Below, one piece after another: positions 1 to 11,863 of a stretch of DNA of 64,000 nucleotides. A program made the translations under genes and the position numbers. The stretch is from Semisulcospira habei (Eukaryota > Mollusca > Gastropoda > Semisulcospiridae), in the NCBI GenBank assembly GCA_036245525.1, contig BTPG01000001.1, positions 180,530,736-180,594,735 on the forward strand. Reading direction: 5' to 3'. The notes under the pieces are model-generated. The model was not told the origin of the DNA. It ran no database searches and saw only the letters and a program-made list of their open reading frames with translations. The number at the start of each line of letters is the position of its first letter. Position 1 is the first letter of the stretch.

Positions 1-528
1 TTATTATGCTGTGTCATGAGCATGAGTGGAGTAAAAACGCCTCATGAAACGTTTTAAGCCAACTGATGATTTCAATTCCTAAGAAATAAAATGTTTGCAT
101 TCGCCTTTTAAAAGAGACCAACGAAATGTTTCGGGGGGTAGGTCGGCTTTTGTTGCGATAAAATCTACAATTATTGCTTAACATGAATGTTTTAAGTTGC
201 ATTTGATAGAGAAATAATCCTCCTTCTCACGACATTACTCGGAATTTAAATCACTAGCCGGCAAATGGGAGATATGCGTCTGAAACTGGTACAGGTGATG
301 TTTTTGTGGGGTGCATGTCTTATTCAGACCCCAACAACAACAGTTTTCTATCAAAATAAAAATCATTTGCAGCATTATGAGATAAATGACCGCCGTTTCA
401 AATGGTGCAATCAGATTTACAAAGGTCCGGATGAAACGTGAGCAGAGCTTGATAAACAACGCGTCTCACCTGAAAATGTTACCTTGCAACTTTCAATTTT
501 GGGGGTGTCGTGTTCAAAGGGTTGTAAC
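1..528. other. No recognised feature
   Basis: I read both strands here and recognise no gene, repeat end or RNA. Short open frames are present, but they show no motif and no codon pattern that sets them apart from chance. Confidence 0.5.
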
Positions 529-742
529 TTAACTCATTCTACCCCAGACACACCACAGCAAGATACGGATCGACCATGATAGTTCAAGGCTGGTGCCAGA
601 ATAGCTTGGCGCCTACGGGCGCCAAGCTATTTTGGCATTACCCTTGAACTATCATTGTCGATCTGTGTCCTGCACTGCAATGCAGTTTTCAGAGGACAAC
701 TGCAAAATTTACGGATTTCGGTGTTGGGGTAGAATGAGGTAA
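529..742 (+). mobile_element. TTAA palindromic MITE, copy P1
   Basis: A 214-bp element with inverted ends TTAACTCATTCTACCCC (left) and GGGGTAGAATGAGGTAA (right). The centre is a near-perfect hairpin around TTGGCGCCTACGGGCGCCAA (about 580-655). The same ends and hairpin recur at 44191-44404 (also 214 bp), 48710-48926 and other places in this window. TTAA at the ends, plus an empty site seen for the 48710 copy, point to a TTAA-targeting, piggyBac-like non-autonomous family. No coding capacity. This copy has lost exact TTAA on the right (GGTAA). Confidence 0.8.
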
Positions 743-1050
743 AGGTAACGCAACGGAAAAAGATACAGTTATTGCATTGTATCCATAAGTGTATAAGCAT
801 TTTCGTGTTGCAGACCGAATTTTAAAATCTTCAGGGATTAAAAAGATATCGTCTCCAAAACTTTGTAAATTTGTTTTTGACGCGTAGTGTATATTCTTTA
901 CTTTTAAACAAAGGCGTCGCTCAAACCCCAAAATGCACTCAATCAGATTAGCTCAAAAGGACGTAATTTTTCATTTTAATTCTGAGAATGCTCTTCCAGT
1001 GCTAATGCCATGGAATTCCAGGCTGGTAAGTTTGCATTGTGTTATCAGGA
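743..1050. other. No recognised feature
   Basis: AT-rich sequence between two MITEs. I see no motif or repeat end here. Confidence 0.4.
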
Positions 1051-1258
1051 CATCAGCTGCCCTTTTTGTGACTGCATCGCTCACTAGATCTAGAAAGAGA
1101 GGGAAGTGGGAGAAAAGGAATGACAGACCTATCATTTTCAGCCTTCCACTGAACACCTACTACATAAAGCAAAATGATAGGTCTGTCATTCCTTTTCTCG
1201 CACTCCACTCTCTTTCTAGCTCTAGTGAGCGATGCAGTCACAAAAAGGGCAGCTGATG
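1051..1258. mobile_element. Palindromic MITE (second family)
   Basis: About 87-bp arms face each other almost perfectly: the left arm starts CATCAGCTGCCCTTTTTGTG at 1051 and the right arm ends with its reverse complement at 1258. About 30 bp of spacer lies at 1140-1170. There is no coding capacity and no clear target duplication. A decayed partial copy of the inner arm lies at 34155-34205. The high arm identity fits a young MITE or a fold-back element. The superfamily is unknown. Confidence 0.7.
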
Positions 1259-1751
1259 AAAAATTTTATATTGAAAGAAATCGGGTTTATTATAATTATA
1301 TACAAACGACGGTGTTCTTTATGCTGCTCGCAACTAGAATTGCTTTGATGCGATAATTTAGAGGCCTACTCAATAAATAAATTGAATGTAGCGTATGTAT
1401 GCATTGTTTCTGTCCGTTTACGCTTAAAGAAGGGAAGGCTTATATGTCGAAGCGGTAGGCAAGAGAACTCCGATTCTGTTGGAACACAACTCTCTGGGCT
1501 GTTATAATAATATTAATATTAATATGGCCGTTTGTGTCCGGCTCAGGTGAGGGGAGCAAAATCGGAGGTTTTCGACATTTTTGTACTAAATTAGTTCCTC
1601 TCTGTTATAACGAGGCGTAAAAGGGAAAAAGTTCGGACCCCATTTTGGAAACGGCTCGGACCCCCTCATTTTGACACTTGTTCACTAAATGTCTTTTCCG
1701 TGGATTACACGAGCACCACAAGATCCAACAAGATGAGGATTTCATCCCAAA
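1259..1751. other. No gene seen
   Basis: AT-rich DNA with a small ATTAATATTAATAT run near 1508. Nothing else is recognised. Confidence 0.4.
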
Positions 1752-2853
1752 ATCTACCGTATTGTTTGGAGCACACATGCGTTTATCTTGTAGGAACATT
1801 CAGAGATGTTCATATTTGTAGGCTTATTATGCTGATCTATTTCCCTCCTCTCTGAGCCAACCTCTTATCAACATACACGTCGGCGCATACAGATAAAGAC
1901 GGACACCCGGCGCTTCCCGCCATTAGTACGCTATGTGTAACGACAGGAATCCATCTCCTTCTACTCTAACCCGCCCTCTGATCCACACACACTGGCACAC
2001 AGAAATAAAGACTGGAGGGACACACGGCGATTTCCGCCATTCGCAAGCTCTGGTCTGGCGTATATTCTGCAGAAGAATAATAGCACGAGCAGCGAAATGA
2101 CGTCACTTCAAGCTTCACGTTATGGCATCATTAGTCCCACGACGTCGTGTTCATAGTGACCACTAGATGTTATACGTCACTCATCGCAGTACTAACATTT
2201 GACGTATTAGAGGATCAAACTTTGCAATTTTCTTGCTGATTTTCACGCCTAGGGCTTACAGGTCACAATTTGACCTAATCCTACCCTAGAGCCGGGAGCA
2301 AACAGTGTTTCTACAAAATCTTAAGGATTCATGAGAAGTTTTTTTTTTTCGTAAAAGAAAAATTAAAGTCATGTAAGCTGTTTTACAAGTGACTCATAAA
2401 AAATGGTGCAGAAAATTATGTGATTTTCACACATAGGGCATACAGGTCACATTTCACCTAATCGTACCCGACAGAGGAGACAAACTGTAGGCTTATGTAA
2501 ATACCATATATGAAAAATCATGCGATTATTAATTAGAAGATTTTTTTCCCCCTAAAAAGATTCAATTGTTTTAAGATTAATCCTAAATAATTCGTGAAAC
2601 TAATACCAAAAACGTGATTTAAAAAAAGTAACTTGAATTATCTCTCAAAAAGTTCTAGAGGTACAATGCTGGTAAACGAAATCCTTCAATATCTCCCTTT
2701 TATCTAGCTATGTGCAAAATATCTAGTAAAAATAAGAAAAATTACGGACTCCAGTATGGATCAACCGGTTTGTGTAAAACGGCCATTTTCTCGCCAATGA
2801 ACATCTTAATCAAAACATTTTAAAATACTCCACGAGATTATTCTTTTAAGAAC

Positions 2854-2906
<53 letters not shown>

Positions 2907-3280
2907 CGGTTATTACTATATAGGCGCTTTACCCAATTCTGCGAATCGGCTCAAAGCGCCGCGAACTGAACCCATCACTCACGCTCACGCATTCACTCTA
3001 AAGACAAACACAGTACAAGACAAACAAAGGACATTCACGTGGTGCGAGTGAGGTTTCGGAAATTTTGATCGCTTGTTTTTGAAATTTATAAAGTGGCCTG
3101 AAACCGGTGCCACAGGGGAGGGGTAGAAGAGCCGGAGTACCCTGAGAAAGAACCCCCGACGATCCGCCCGAATTAACGGTGACACTTACTGGAGGAGAAA
3201 AGTCCGACGCCGAAACCCGGTATCGAACCGAGCACTTTTAGCATTGGTCGCAGACGCCTTAACCACTGCGCCACGGTCCA
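2854..3280 (-). mobile_element. tRNA-derived SINE with AAT tail
   Basis: Read on the minus strand, the head has an A box (TGGCGCAGTGG) and a B box (GGTTCGATACC), the two internal promoter boxes of RNA polymerase III. A body of about 330 bp follows. The 3' end reads GTAAAGCGCCTA and runs into an ATT repeat (2854-2905 on the plus strand as AAT). The tail resembles the 3' end of the L2-like LINE at 13016-16946, so it was probably mobilised by that kind of LINE. The central domain is not one I can name. The tRNA head is a SINE promoter, not a working tRNA gene. Confidence 0.75.
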
Positions 3281-3326
3281 TACAATTTCAAGCTTGTCTG
3301 TCCTCAAACGCGGGCTCTAGTCCCTG

Positions 3327-3328
<2 letters not shown>

Positions 3329-3420
<92 letters not shown>
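3329..3420. repeat. (CA)n microsatellite
   Basis: About 46 uninterrupted CA units. It directly abuts the 5' end of the LINE at 3422. A second AC array abuts the 3' tail of the same LINE at 6195. Confidence 0.95.
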
Positions 3421-3421
<1 letters not shown>

Positions 3422-3424
<3 letters not shown>

Positions 3425-3931
3425 GAAGGGGTTAAATTTGTTTGGAAAGAAAACTACGCTGAATCCTTTTGTGCATACATTGAAGCTAATCAGGAGACTC
3501 AGTTTCAACACTTTTTGTCAGCGCTTGACTCGAGTGTAGAAGAAGGGTCGGCCTGTCTTGTAGCATTCATTCAGAAGGCAGCTGTCAAAATGAGGTCAGG
3601 TAAGAAGGTAGGTGAATCCCGTGCACAGCCGCCGTGGTGGGACTCGGACTGCGAGTTAGCAAAACAAAACAAGTACCTACAGTTGAAGCAGTTCAGACAC
3701 ACAAACACACATGACGACTTAGGGAAGTATCTTGACATGAAGAAAGAATTTAAGAAGTTGTGTAAAACAAAACAAGTAGAGTACAACGCACGGGTTTTGA
3801 ATGAGCTCAACGATGCATGTAATGATGCAAACTCAAGAACATTTTGGCAAAAAATAAAGTCTCTGACTGGCGTTAAAAAGTTGTGTTCTGATGTCATTTC
3901 ACCACGCGTGTGGTATGATTCATTTTCGTAA
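3422..3931 (+). pseudogene. LINE linker region upstream of RT (frame-shifted)
   Basis: An open frame runs from 3422, before any usable start codon, to a stop at 3931. It carries the Trp- and Lys-rich linker that lies between endonuclease and RT in LINE polyproteins (PPWWDSDC near 3635, FWQKIKSLTG near 3843). Its sense continues in another frame from about 3910 (HFRNLLN), so a one- or two-base indel has split one protein. The 5' part was never copied or was lost: the upstream neighbour is a CA repeat. It is not expected to make a product. Confidence 0.7.
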
Positions 3932-5966
3932 TTTGCTAAATGTGGATCAGAATGTTGATGATTCAGGTTTCAGCAGACAGGCCGAGGGTGTTTTGAATGA
4001 CCATATATCTGATGATTGTGATGGTTGTCATAATGCAAAATTTGACGAGGAAATCACACAGGATGAAATTCGCAGTGCTATAAATAGCATGAAGAAAGGG
4101 AAAGCATCAGGCCCTGATGGCTTGCCCACTGACCTTTTTCATCATGCAGGTGAGATCCTTGTGAAATTTCTGCATCCTTTGTTCAATCGTGTGTTTCAAA
4201 GTGCGGAATACCCTGAAAGCTGGACCATGGCTGTGATATTTCCACTACACAAAAAGGGTAACCCTAGAAATGTTGACAACTACAGAGGAATTTCTCTTCT
4301 GAACGTTATCAGTAAGTTGTACAGTTTTGTCATTAACAACAGGTTGGTGCGTTTTTGTGAAGAGAATGATTGTATTCCTGAGGCTCAAGCTGGCTTCCGT
4401 AAAGGGTACAGTACTATAGACAACATTTTTTGCTTACAGGCACTAGTGCAAAAGTATCTTAGCAAGCAGGGTGGCCGTTTTTACACCATGTACGTAGATT
4501 TTTCTAAAGCTTACGACAGTGTGCACAGGACAAAACTGTTGTATCTCTTGTTACGTAAAGGAGTTCATGGAAAGTTGCTTCAGACACTTGAGAGTATGTA
4601 CAAACATGTAAAAGCTGCTGTAAGGGTTGGAACCAAAGTTACCGACTACTTTGATTGCATGTCAGGGGTGCGACAAGGTTGTGTGTTGAGCCCACTGCTG
4701 TTTTCTATCTTTCTTTCAGAATTTGAGACAGAAATATCATCGTGCGGTGCACGTGGCATTGATATTTTTGCAGACCCACTGGGTATTTTCCTTCTTATGT
4801 ATGCTGATGATATAGCCATTGTCTCTGACTCTGTAGCAGATCTCCAAAAGAAAATTAATTGTTTAGAAAAATACTGTAAAAAATGGGGTCTCACTGTGAA
4901 CATGGACAAGACAAAAGTGGTGGTCTTCAAAAATGGAGGTTTTGTGAAAAATTGTGAAAAATGGTTTTATGCTGACAAGCAGATTCAAGTCGAGTCCAGT
5001 TATACTTACCTTGGTGTGATATTTTCCTCTACTCTGAACTGGGCTAGATGTGTAGAAAACTTAGCTGGAAAAGCCAGGAGAGCAGTTGCAGGTATCAAAA
5101 GACTATACTTTAAATTACAAAACTTGCCAGCTGACACTGTTTTTCACATTTTTGATGTCAAGATTAAACCCATTGTGCTATACGGGTCAGAGGTTTGGGG
5201 TTTCCAGAGACATGATGTAATTGAGCAGGTTCATATAAAGGTTTGTAAAATGGTCCTTGGTGTTGGAAGAGATGTAAAAAACAATATTGCGCTGGGTGAG
5301 TGTGGAAGATTCCCTATGTATATTGATGCCTATGTTCGAATGGTGAAGTACTGGTGCAGACTTCTTACCATGTCAGAAAACAGATACCCAAGACAGTGTT
5401 ACACGATGTTATGTATGCATGATGCTTCAGGTAGATCGAACTGGGCTACGCAAATAAAGACTCTATTGTGTATGCACGGGTTTGGGTATGTATGGGAAAT
5501 GCAGTCAGTTGGAAACACTCCTCTGTTCATTCAGATATTCAAAGATCGGCTGATGGATTGTTTCCGACAGGACTGGCATGCATCCCTTTCTTCAAACACA
5601 GAATACTGCCATTACCACCCAGAAATACTTAGAGCCAGTTACATAGGGCAGCTGAACTCTTGTGAACTCAGGCGGGCAATATGTTTACTTAGATGTAACC
5701 GTTTACCTTTAAACGGAGTATCCAGATTTGGAAAATCCATCACTAATCCAGAATGTAATTCATGTGATTGGCATAAGGCTGAAGATTTGTGTCATTTTCT
5801 GTTCGAGTGTCCAAAATATTCCCCTTTACGTAAAAAGTACATTCCACTGTTTTACTACAGATTCCCATCCGATCTTAAAGTTCAGCTGCTGTGTGGAAAC
5901 CTACATGATAAACTGGTTTTTAAAGTTGCTATGTATATTTCAGGTTGCCTTAAATTAAGGAATTAG
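3891..5966 (+). CDS. Non-LTR retrotransposon reverse transcriptase
   Basis: RT of a LINE, which copies element RNA into DNA at a nicked target. Visible in order over 691 residues: GKASGPDGLP (about 65), the NYRGISLLN block, QAGFRKGYST (about 167), motif A YVDFSKAYDS (about 201), GVRQGCVLSPLLF (about 260), catalytic YADD (304-307), thumb with YLGVIFSS, and a C-terminal Cys/His motif (CNSC...HFLFEC, about 620-640) typical of several jockey-group ORF2 tails. This part has no internal stop. The polyprotein is broken upstream, because the linker is in another frame and endonuclease is absent, so the copy is unlikely to move by itself. The first codon is arbitrary since the real start was far upstream. 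Confidence 0.85.
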   Translation: MSFHHACGMIHFRNLLNVDQNVDDSGFSRQAEGVLNDHISDDCDGCHNAKFDEEITQDEIRSAINSMKKGKASGPDGLPTDLFHHAGEILVKFLHPLFNRVFQSAEYPESWTMAVIFPLHKKGNPRNVDNYRGISLLNVISKLYSFVINNRLVRFCEENDCIPEAQAGFRKGYSTIDNIFCLQALVQKYLSKQGGRFYTMYVDFSKAYDSVHRTKLLYLLLRKGVHGKLLQTLESMYKHVKAAVRVGTKVTDYFDCMSGVRQGCVLSPLLFSIFLSEFETEISSCGARGIDIFADPLGIFLLMYADDIAIVSDSVADLQKKINCLEKYCKKWGLTVNMDKTKVVVFKNGGFVKNCEKWFYADKQIQVESSYTYLGVIFSSTLNWARCVENLAGKARRAVAGIKRLYFKLQNLPADTVFHIFDVKIKPIVLYGSEVWGFQRHDVIEQVHIKVCKMVLGVGRDVKNNIALGECGRFPMYIDAYVRMVKYWCRLLTMSENRYPRQCYTMLCMHDASGRSNWATQIKTLLCMHGFGYVWEMQSVGNTPLFIQIFKDRLMDCFRQDWHASLSSNTEYCHYHPEILRASYIGQLNSCELRRAICLLRCNRLPLNGVSRFGKSITNPECNSCDWHKAEDLCHFLFECPKYSPLRKKYIPLFYYRFPSDLKVQLLCGNLHDKLVFKVAMYISGCLKLRN

Positions 5967-6130
5967 AGGGATTTGCTTTGAACTTTTCTTGTTTTTTTTT
6001 GTTTATTTATGTGCGCTGATGTAATGCTATATGAGTGTGTTTTTACAACCACCTTCCTGTATTTTCTGGTTGTAAATTGTATTTTGTGTTCATATGGGCC
6101 AGATGGCCTGCAAAAACTGAAATAAAAAAT

Positions 6131-6291
<161 letters not shown>

Positions 6292-6432
6292 CGCTTTGGC
6301 GCAAAAAAACCACGTTCTCTAGCAAGGTTTGCGCAGCTAGACGTGACGTCATTTTTATCTTGTTACTTCTTTGCCAGTATTTCTGGCCAGCACGCCAAAA
6401 TCGAGATGTGCATGCTCCGGAATACGGTAGAC

Positions 6433-8570
6433 AAAAAGGAGAAAAGTGTCATACAATGGCTAGTAAGAGAGATTCAAAAAGTGAAGAAGTACTAAAAAAA
6501 AGGTGTATGTGGGGTAGTTTCTACTGACAGAAAAGTGTTCTGTAAGAAAACCACAGTCTGCTAAATTCAGTTTGGCCTAGAATCCCATATCTGTACTTTT
6601 CCACTTTAAAGCGATTTTCATACAGTTAGTGAAGTGTTCAATTCTTGGCGGAGTTTCCTGTAACCTGCATTTATAAATATGAAACCTGGCAACCAGAATC
6701 ATTAGGTATATAACAGTGTCTGACTTGACATGTTTGATAGTTTTAAAAAGCACCAACTCCTTTCAAAAACTAAGAGTTGCACAGTTCGCACAATCATCCC
6801 GTAACCACTTCCTCGAAAACTTCTGCACACACTGACACTCCCCCAAAAGATGGGTAATAATTTCTTCTTCATGATGACAGAATGTACACATTGCCGTGTT
6901 GAACAGTTTACGTAAAAACAAAAAGCGTTTTGACTAATTTTAAAGACAACGCCTAAACGTACTGATAATAAATGACCAAACTGTCAAATACTAACCTCCC
7001 ACACGCAAATTAAAGTTAGGAGAAGGAAAAACATGACCACGCCATGACCACCCCATCGGCCCCTTTGGCAGGGAAGTGTGCATGCATTTTCATGAGCGTC
7101 TGCGGACACGAAGTCAGCTGGACCAAGTGTGTGCAGGTGCGGAAAAGTTCAAAGCCAAATCGATGAGATCCTGCTGGTTACCATATAGGGTATTGACGGC
7201 TAGCTGTGATCAAATGTTGGTGCCCGTAAGTTAAATTTGCAGGATAATGCACTTTTCGTGGCGGTACTGGAGAGAAAGCCCAACCTCATCTTTAGTTTTC
7301 CTTAACTGCCTCAGCAAACGCACACAGATACTCTTACAACGAGAAAACTGCCGGGACAGCTTGATTTTTCACCAAGAAGTTACCCTTTGACAAGTGCAAC
7401 TACATCTAAGTTAGGCAGCTATGAACGCTCACAAATATTGCGAATTACTGTAGCAACCTTCAGCTTGCAATTACCATATGTTACGTGGTAGTCGTCGTGG
7501 TATCATGCACACTCATGAGGGTTATTGTAGAAAAAATTCACTCAGTTTCAACTTGTCACACGTGGCACAAGGTTGTAGACCACACTGGAATAACAGTTCC
7601 AACAGTACTGTATTCCTACTATGCACTCTCAGCAAAATTCATCCGCACTTTGATGCACTATCTTTAACAAATACATCCTCATTTTGATACAATGTCTTTT
7701 TAAATGCATGCCCACACTCTTTTTTATACTATCACAAATTTCCATAATAATCCCGCAAATTTATACAACTCAACCAATCAGAAAAGAAAACGTAACCAAA
7801 AATCATTAATATTCATTACAAATAACACTCTAGATTTTTCTACAATCTTGCACTGAACGTCATGAAATGTAACCAAAATGTGTACAACAAAACTTTGTTT
7901 GAGGTAACTAGAACAATCTCGCCTTTTTCAGAACCTTCCAGTTTCGGACTTTGCTACAAGTTAATGAAATGTGCAACATTCTAGTCACACACAAAAGGTC
8001 GATCGCAATTCTCCGTGCAAAAAGAAACGAATCATATTATAAGGTAGGTGATTCTAATATAAAATAACTCAACTGCACCGGATCATTTCCTATGATCAAC
8101 ACACATATGCCCTAAAAAGAATAACACAAACACAATAAATACCAGTTGTATCCCGTATTTTGCATCATGTCAATACGAGGTAACGTTCATTCAGAATAAC
8201 TAATCCACCTCGGTTTGCTTGGGGATCTTTGTAAGGTAGAATGTTGTTAAACTGGTTTACTGTAACCAAACACAACATTATTGCTTATAAACAACTAGGA
8301 CACAATAGGTGTGCAATAATACACACTAAGCATGCAAAACACTAAAGCATCAGGAGGTAGGTCATAGTACCCACGGGGTTTTTGAAAGTGCACGTGTCTG
8401 CACTATGTAAAGGTGTTATCAAGTGACAAACATCATAGGTCAACGATCTCAGGTGACAAGTTAGAGCTGTGTATGATGGGGAACAAACGGCACCTTGATG
8501 GAACTTGTTTGTCCGTCAAAATTTATTGGAAACGTTTTTAAATTAAAATTATAATATACAAGTACCAAAA
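6433..8570. other. No recognised gene; AT-rich
   Basis: Both strands lack long frames with known motifs. I see no tRNA boxes, inverted ends or microsatellite of note. It may hold old repeats too decayed to recognise by eye. Confidence 0.4.
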
Positions 8571-9130
8571 ACGCTGGAAAGAGGGATTGCTGCTGCTGAA
8601 GTTTATGCAGTCAGGAGTACCAATGACGGAAGGGTTTCCTCTTCAACAGAACAGCAAGAGTGAAAATCCCACACTCAGCAGTCGTGTCAAAAATTAATGA
8701 AGGTGTACGACAGGGAAGAGTTGTGTCCCCAATTAATGACATCAGTACAGCGGTACCAAGGCGCGTCTTAAACACCATCCATGCTGACAACTCTGCTGTG
8801 TGGTGTGCAGCAGAACACACAGCAACAGCAGCCTGCAGAATCCAGGATGTTGTCAACAGTCATCAGCTGGACAGAACAATGGGCACCAGCTGAGCAAGAC
8901 CAAGACTGTTACCACCATTCTCTCCACATTCAACCAGCAAGGAATGGATCACCTTGAAAATTGGAGACCTTCCAGTGCAGACAGGCTAAGTATTCCTCTG
9001 GATAATAATGGACTCTAGACTCACGTGGAAGCCTCACATCGCGACTGTGGAAGCTAGATCATGCCGACAGAAAACTATGATAAATAACAATCGTCTGAGG
9101 ACGCAAACTCTTGCTTCGACGTGAAACACT
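8571..9130 (+). pseudogene. Decayed jockey-like RT fragment
   Basis: Broken plus-strand frames keep an RT outline: FNRTARVK-like start (frame change near 8645), GVRQGRVVSP (about 8705), INDIS, then HADNSAVWCAAEH in place of the usual YADD box (about 8780), a KTKT stretch (8900), and a degraded thumb with DSRLTWKPH (9010-9035). Part of the palm between VVSP and IND is deleted. This resembles the jockey-type RTs common in marine invertebrates. The last Asp of the catalytic pair is Asn, so it is inactive. A second, more deleted copy lies at 61995-62210. Confidence 0.6.
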
Positions 9131-10998
9131 GCTTCTAAAACGAACAAGCTAGGTTTGACGAAGTGCAGAACATGGGTCTGTGTGTCATTCTTCGAGCCAC
9201 CAGGAGCACCCTAATTCAGGAAATACAAGAAAACTGCAGACCTGGAGCGCAGAAGGGCATACAAAACGCTTACCGCGGCCGGGGCCGCAATTATTTTGGG
9301 GGGCTCTAGTACCGAGGCCCCGAATCCACACCGCTGAAAATCAGCGGCGCATTAACTTACCGGATGTGACGGTGGCGCATAAGATATTTTGGATCCTCAC
9401 GTTTTCCAAAAGCCTAAGTTCCCTTCAGAAATCATGGCGCACACTAGAATCGGAGCAGATCCGTTGTTTGGGGTATGTTGTTTTCGTCGTTAGACCGGAA
9501 AAATCTCCACTTGAACACTTTCATCTCCGCCGCAGAAATGTCTTGATAAACGTATTAGCTGATGGTGCAGAATTACTTAGTATTTTTATTTTTCTTCCCG
9601 TAATCAGCCTTCCAAAGGAGTACAGTGTTTTCATATGACATCATATGTATTGCAAGAATGAGGCGTCAAAGGGATTATTAACAAGAATATGACGTCATCT
9701 TTAGTGTTGTCGAGTGACGTAAATGTTTTCTTGTTACCATCATATATGTTAATGACGTGGTTATGTATCCGCCCAAATTCTTCAATTTCTTGTGGACAAA
9801 ATGGCGGGATGTCTGAAATCTTTCACATCGCAGTAGCCGACAGTGGCTTGTGCATTTAATAAACCTACTTGAGTTTATGGTGGCATAGGAGAACCGGGTA
9901 GGTTGCTTCTCTGGTTCCTTCCTTTTTTTTTTCTTTAAAAAAAAAAAAAAAATTTCTGTCGTTTAGCCCCGCGCCACGGCTCCTACACGTTTTCAGCATA
10001 CGGCAGGGACTCCAGGCGCTGTTCCTTGGTATGCGCTTGGTCGAGAAACTACTGCCACAGTAGGCACACACACATACACACACGTACTATGGTAAACAAC
10101 AGACAATCAGGTATTTGAAAATGCATTATTTTTTAAAAATATTATTGTCGTCTGGAGCTCTTTAACATTTGTACGCGCGTTACTAATCTTAGACTGAGGT
10201 CACATGACCGATCTCATGATTTCTCCGAAGTGTATTTCAACCGCAAATTTAGAAAACCAAGATGGCGTCCGGTCCCGAGTGGGTCGATTCGAAGACAAGC
10301 GTCAAACGGTGACGCTTTGCTTCAAAGTTGCGAAGTACTTTCAGGTAGAAGAACTGCTTTGGACACAGTATAGCATTAACATTAGGCCTTATTTTCTTCA
10401 TCCTTTATCAGGTATTTGTGCGCCACCACAACTACACGTTTTTAACATAGCAGGGACTCCAAGCGCTGTTCCTTGGTATGCGCTTGGTCTACGAGTTAAC
10501 AAAACGCTGTTTCAAGGAGCGAGGACGAAGAGACTCCCTACCCAGCCACTGCACTGGAAACTCCAGGGGCAGACCAAACCCGTGTGAAATGCAAGATGTG
10601 TGAAGAGCGCATCCCAGAAGATGTGTGAAGAGCGCATCCCAGGCGGCTTGACGTATTGGACGGCCTCCCAGACGTCAAAAACGATATTCCAGGACTCATC
10701 GCCAATAGGCGTCTTCACAAGACGGTGGTTTGTTAGTCCGCAATGACCAGTGCACTCTTCATGTCCAGCGTGTTGATGTGGTCCGTCTGCGGGTTATAGT
10801 CGTCGTACAGCTGTCGACAATCATTCTTTGCTTGCATCTTGGCTTCTTTATAGAAGGTCGGGGTGTGATCTTGTGGAAGACTTGACCCTCCTCGTTCCCA
10901 GCTTTCCAACATGCGCAGGAATCCACTAAGCGTCTTGGCTTCTTTAGTTACAGGGTGTGATCTTGTGGAAGTATTGAGCCTCCTCGTTTACAGCTAGT
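9131..10998. other. Unassigned region with small duplications
   Basis: No gene recognised. Three internal duplications are visible. About 9968-10046 matches 10420-10495 (shared core GCTGTTCCTTGGTATGCGCT). A 23-bp unit with GTGTGAAGAGCGCATCCCAG occurs twice in tandem at 10597-10642. A roughly 88-bp unit containing TGTGATCTTGTGGAAG occurs twice at about 10848-11020. A 152-codon frame at 9180-9638 has no recognised motif. A TTT/AAA hairpin-like run lies at 9926-9952. Confidence 0.45.
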
Positions 10999-11789
10999 CC
11001 GACATGTGCTGGAATCCACTGCAGCAACTACCAAGTGGCGGCTGGACATGCTGTACCTTACTGACGATGCCTGTAAGCAAATTGCATGTTTTGAGATTGT
11101 TTCAAGGCTTGACTACTGTAACTCTGTAATGTCAGGTATTTCGAACGATCTGCTCCAGGCTACAGAAGAGTCAAAACCACGCAGCAAGACTTGTACTGAA
11201 AAAATCAAAAAATCAAAGCGTGACCACATCACTCCCTTGCTTAAGCAGTTACACTGGGTTCCTGTGAAGTTCAGAATTGAATACAGAATTGCTACCCTCA
11301 CTTTTCAGGCCTTTGATAAAACACTTCTGCATATTTGTCTTTCAGTCTGCCTGTCTATACAGAGTATTGCGCTCCAGCACTGACGACAGAATATTGATTA
11401 CCCCCAAAGTGTCCCTTAAAGCCTTTGTACAACGGTCCTTTTCTTGTCAAGCTCCCAAAGTGTGGAATGGGTCTTCCCCATGATATTCGCCATGCACTAT
11501 CTTTGGCCATTTTCATGGCTAGATTGAAAACATATTTTGTTCAATCTGGCCTTTGAAAGGATTGATAAACCCTACATTTTCCCATCAACATGTATATATA
11601 TATAATCAAGGTCTTGAAATGTTATGTTTATTATTTTAGTATTATGTCAGTGTGCATTTGGACCTATGAATGATTGCGTTTTTGTATTGTTGTCGGTACC
11701 TTAGTTAGTTAATTTCAATTAGGTAGATTATCTAGATGTAGAGCGCTCTGAGCCTTTCTTTGTGGGAATATTGCGCTATAGAAAAGTTA

Positions 11790-11862
<73 letters not shown>
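10999..11862 (+). mobile_element. L2-like LINE 3' fragment (5'-truncated)
   Basis: The sequence carries the last part of RT and the 3' UTR of an L2/CR1-like LINE. Recognisable pieces are SRLDYCNSVMSG (11100-11135), HITPLLKQLHWVPVKFRIEY (11225-11283) and the C-terminal SFSCQAPKVWNGSSP block (11438-11483), in shifting frames. The 3' UTR holds the GCGCTCTGAGCC / ATTGCGCTATAG pair and ends in an ATT tail (11789-11862). It is the same family as the minus-strand copy at 19301-21210. Confidence 0.75.

Positions 11863-11863
<1 letters not shown>

Noticed and set aside
3244..3435. Open frames made of repeated His-Thr or Cys-Val codons over AC/GT arrays (also at 6035, 13099, 17557, 28022, 30672, 49707, 58235)
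   Set aside because: They are direct translations of dinucleotide repeats and have no coding evidence.
9180..9638. 152-codon frame as a gene
   Set aside because: Composition is not protein-like, and no motif was found; the beginning overlaps the tail of a decayed LINE region.
10204..10587. 127-codon frame as a gene
   Set aside because: No motif, overlaps a duplicated non-coding phrase (10420-10495), and no splice or start context.
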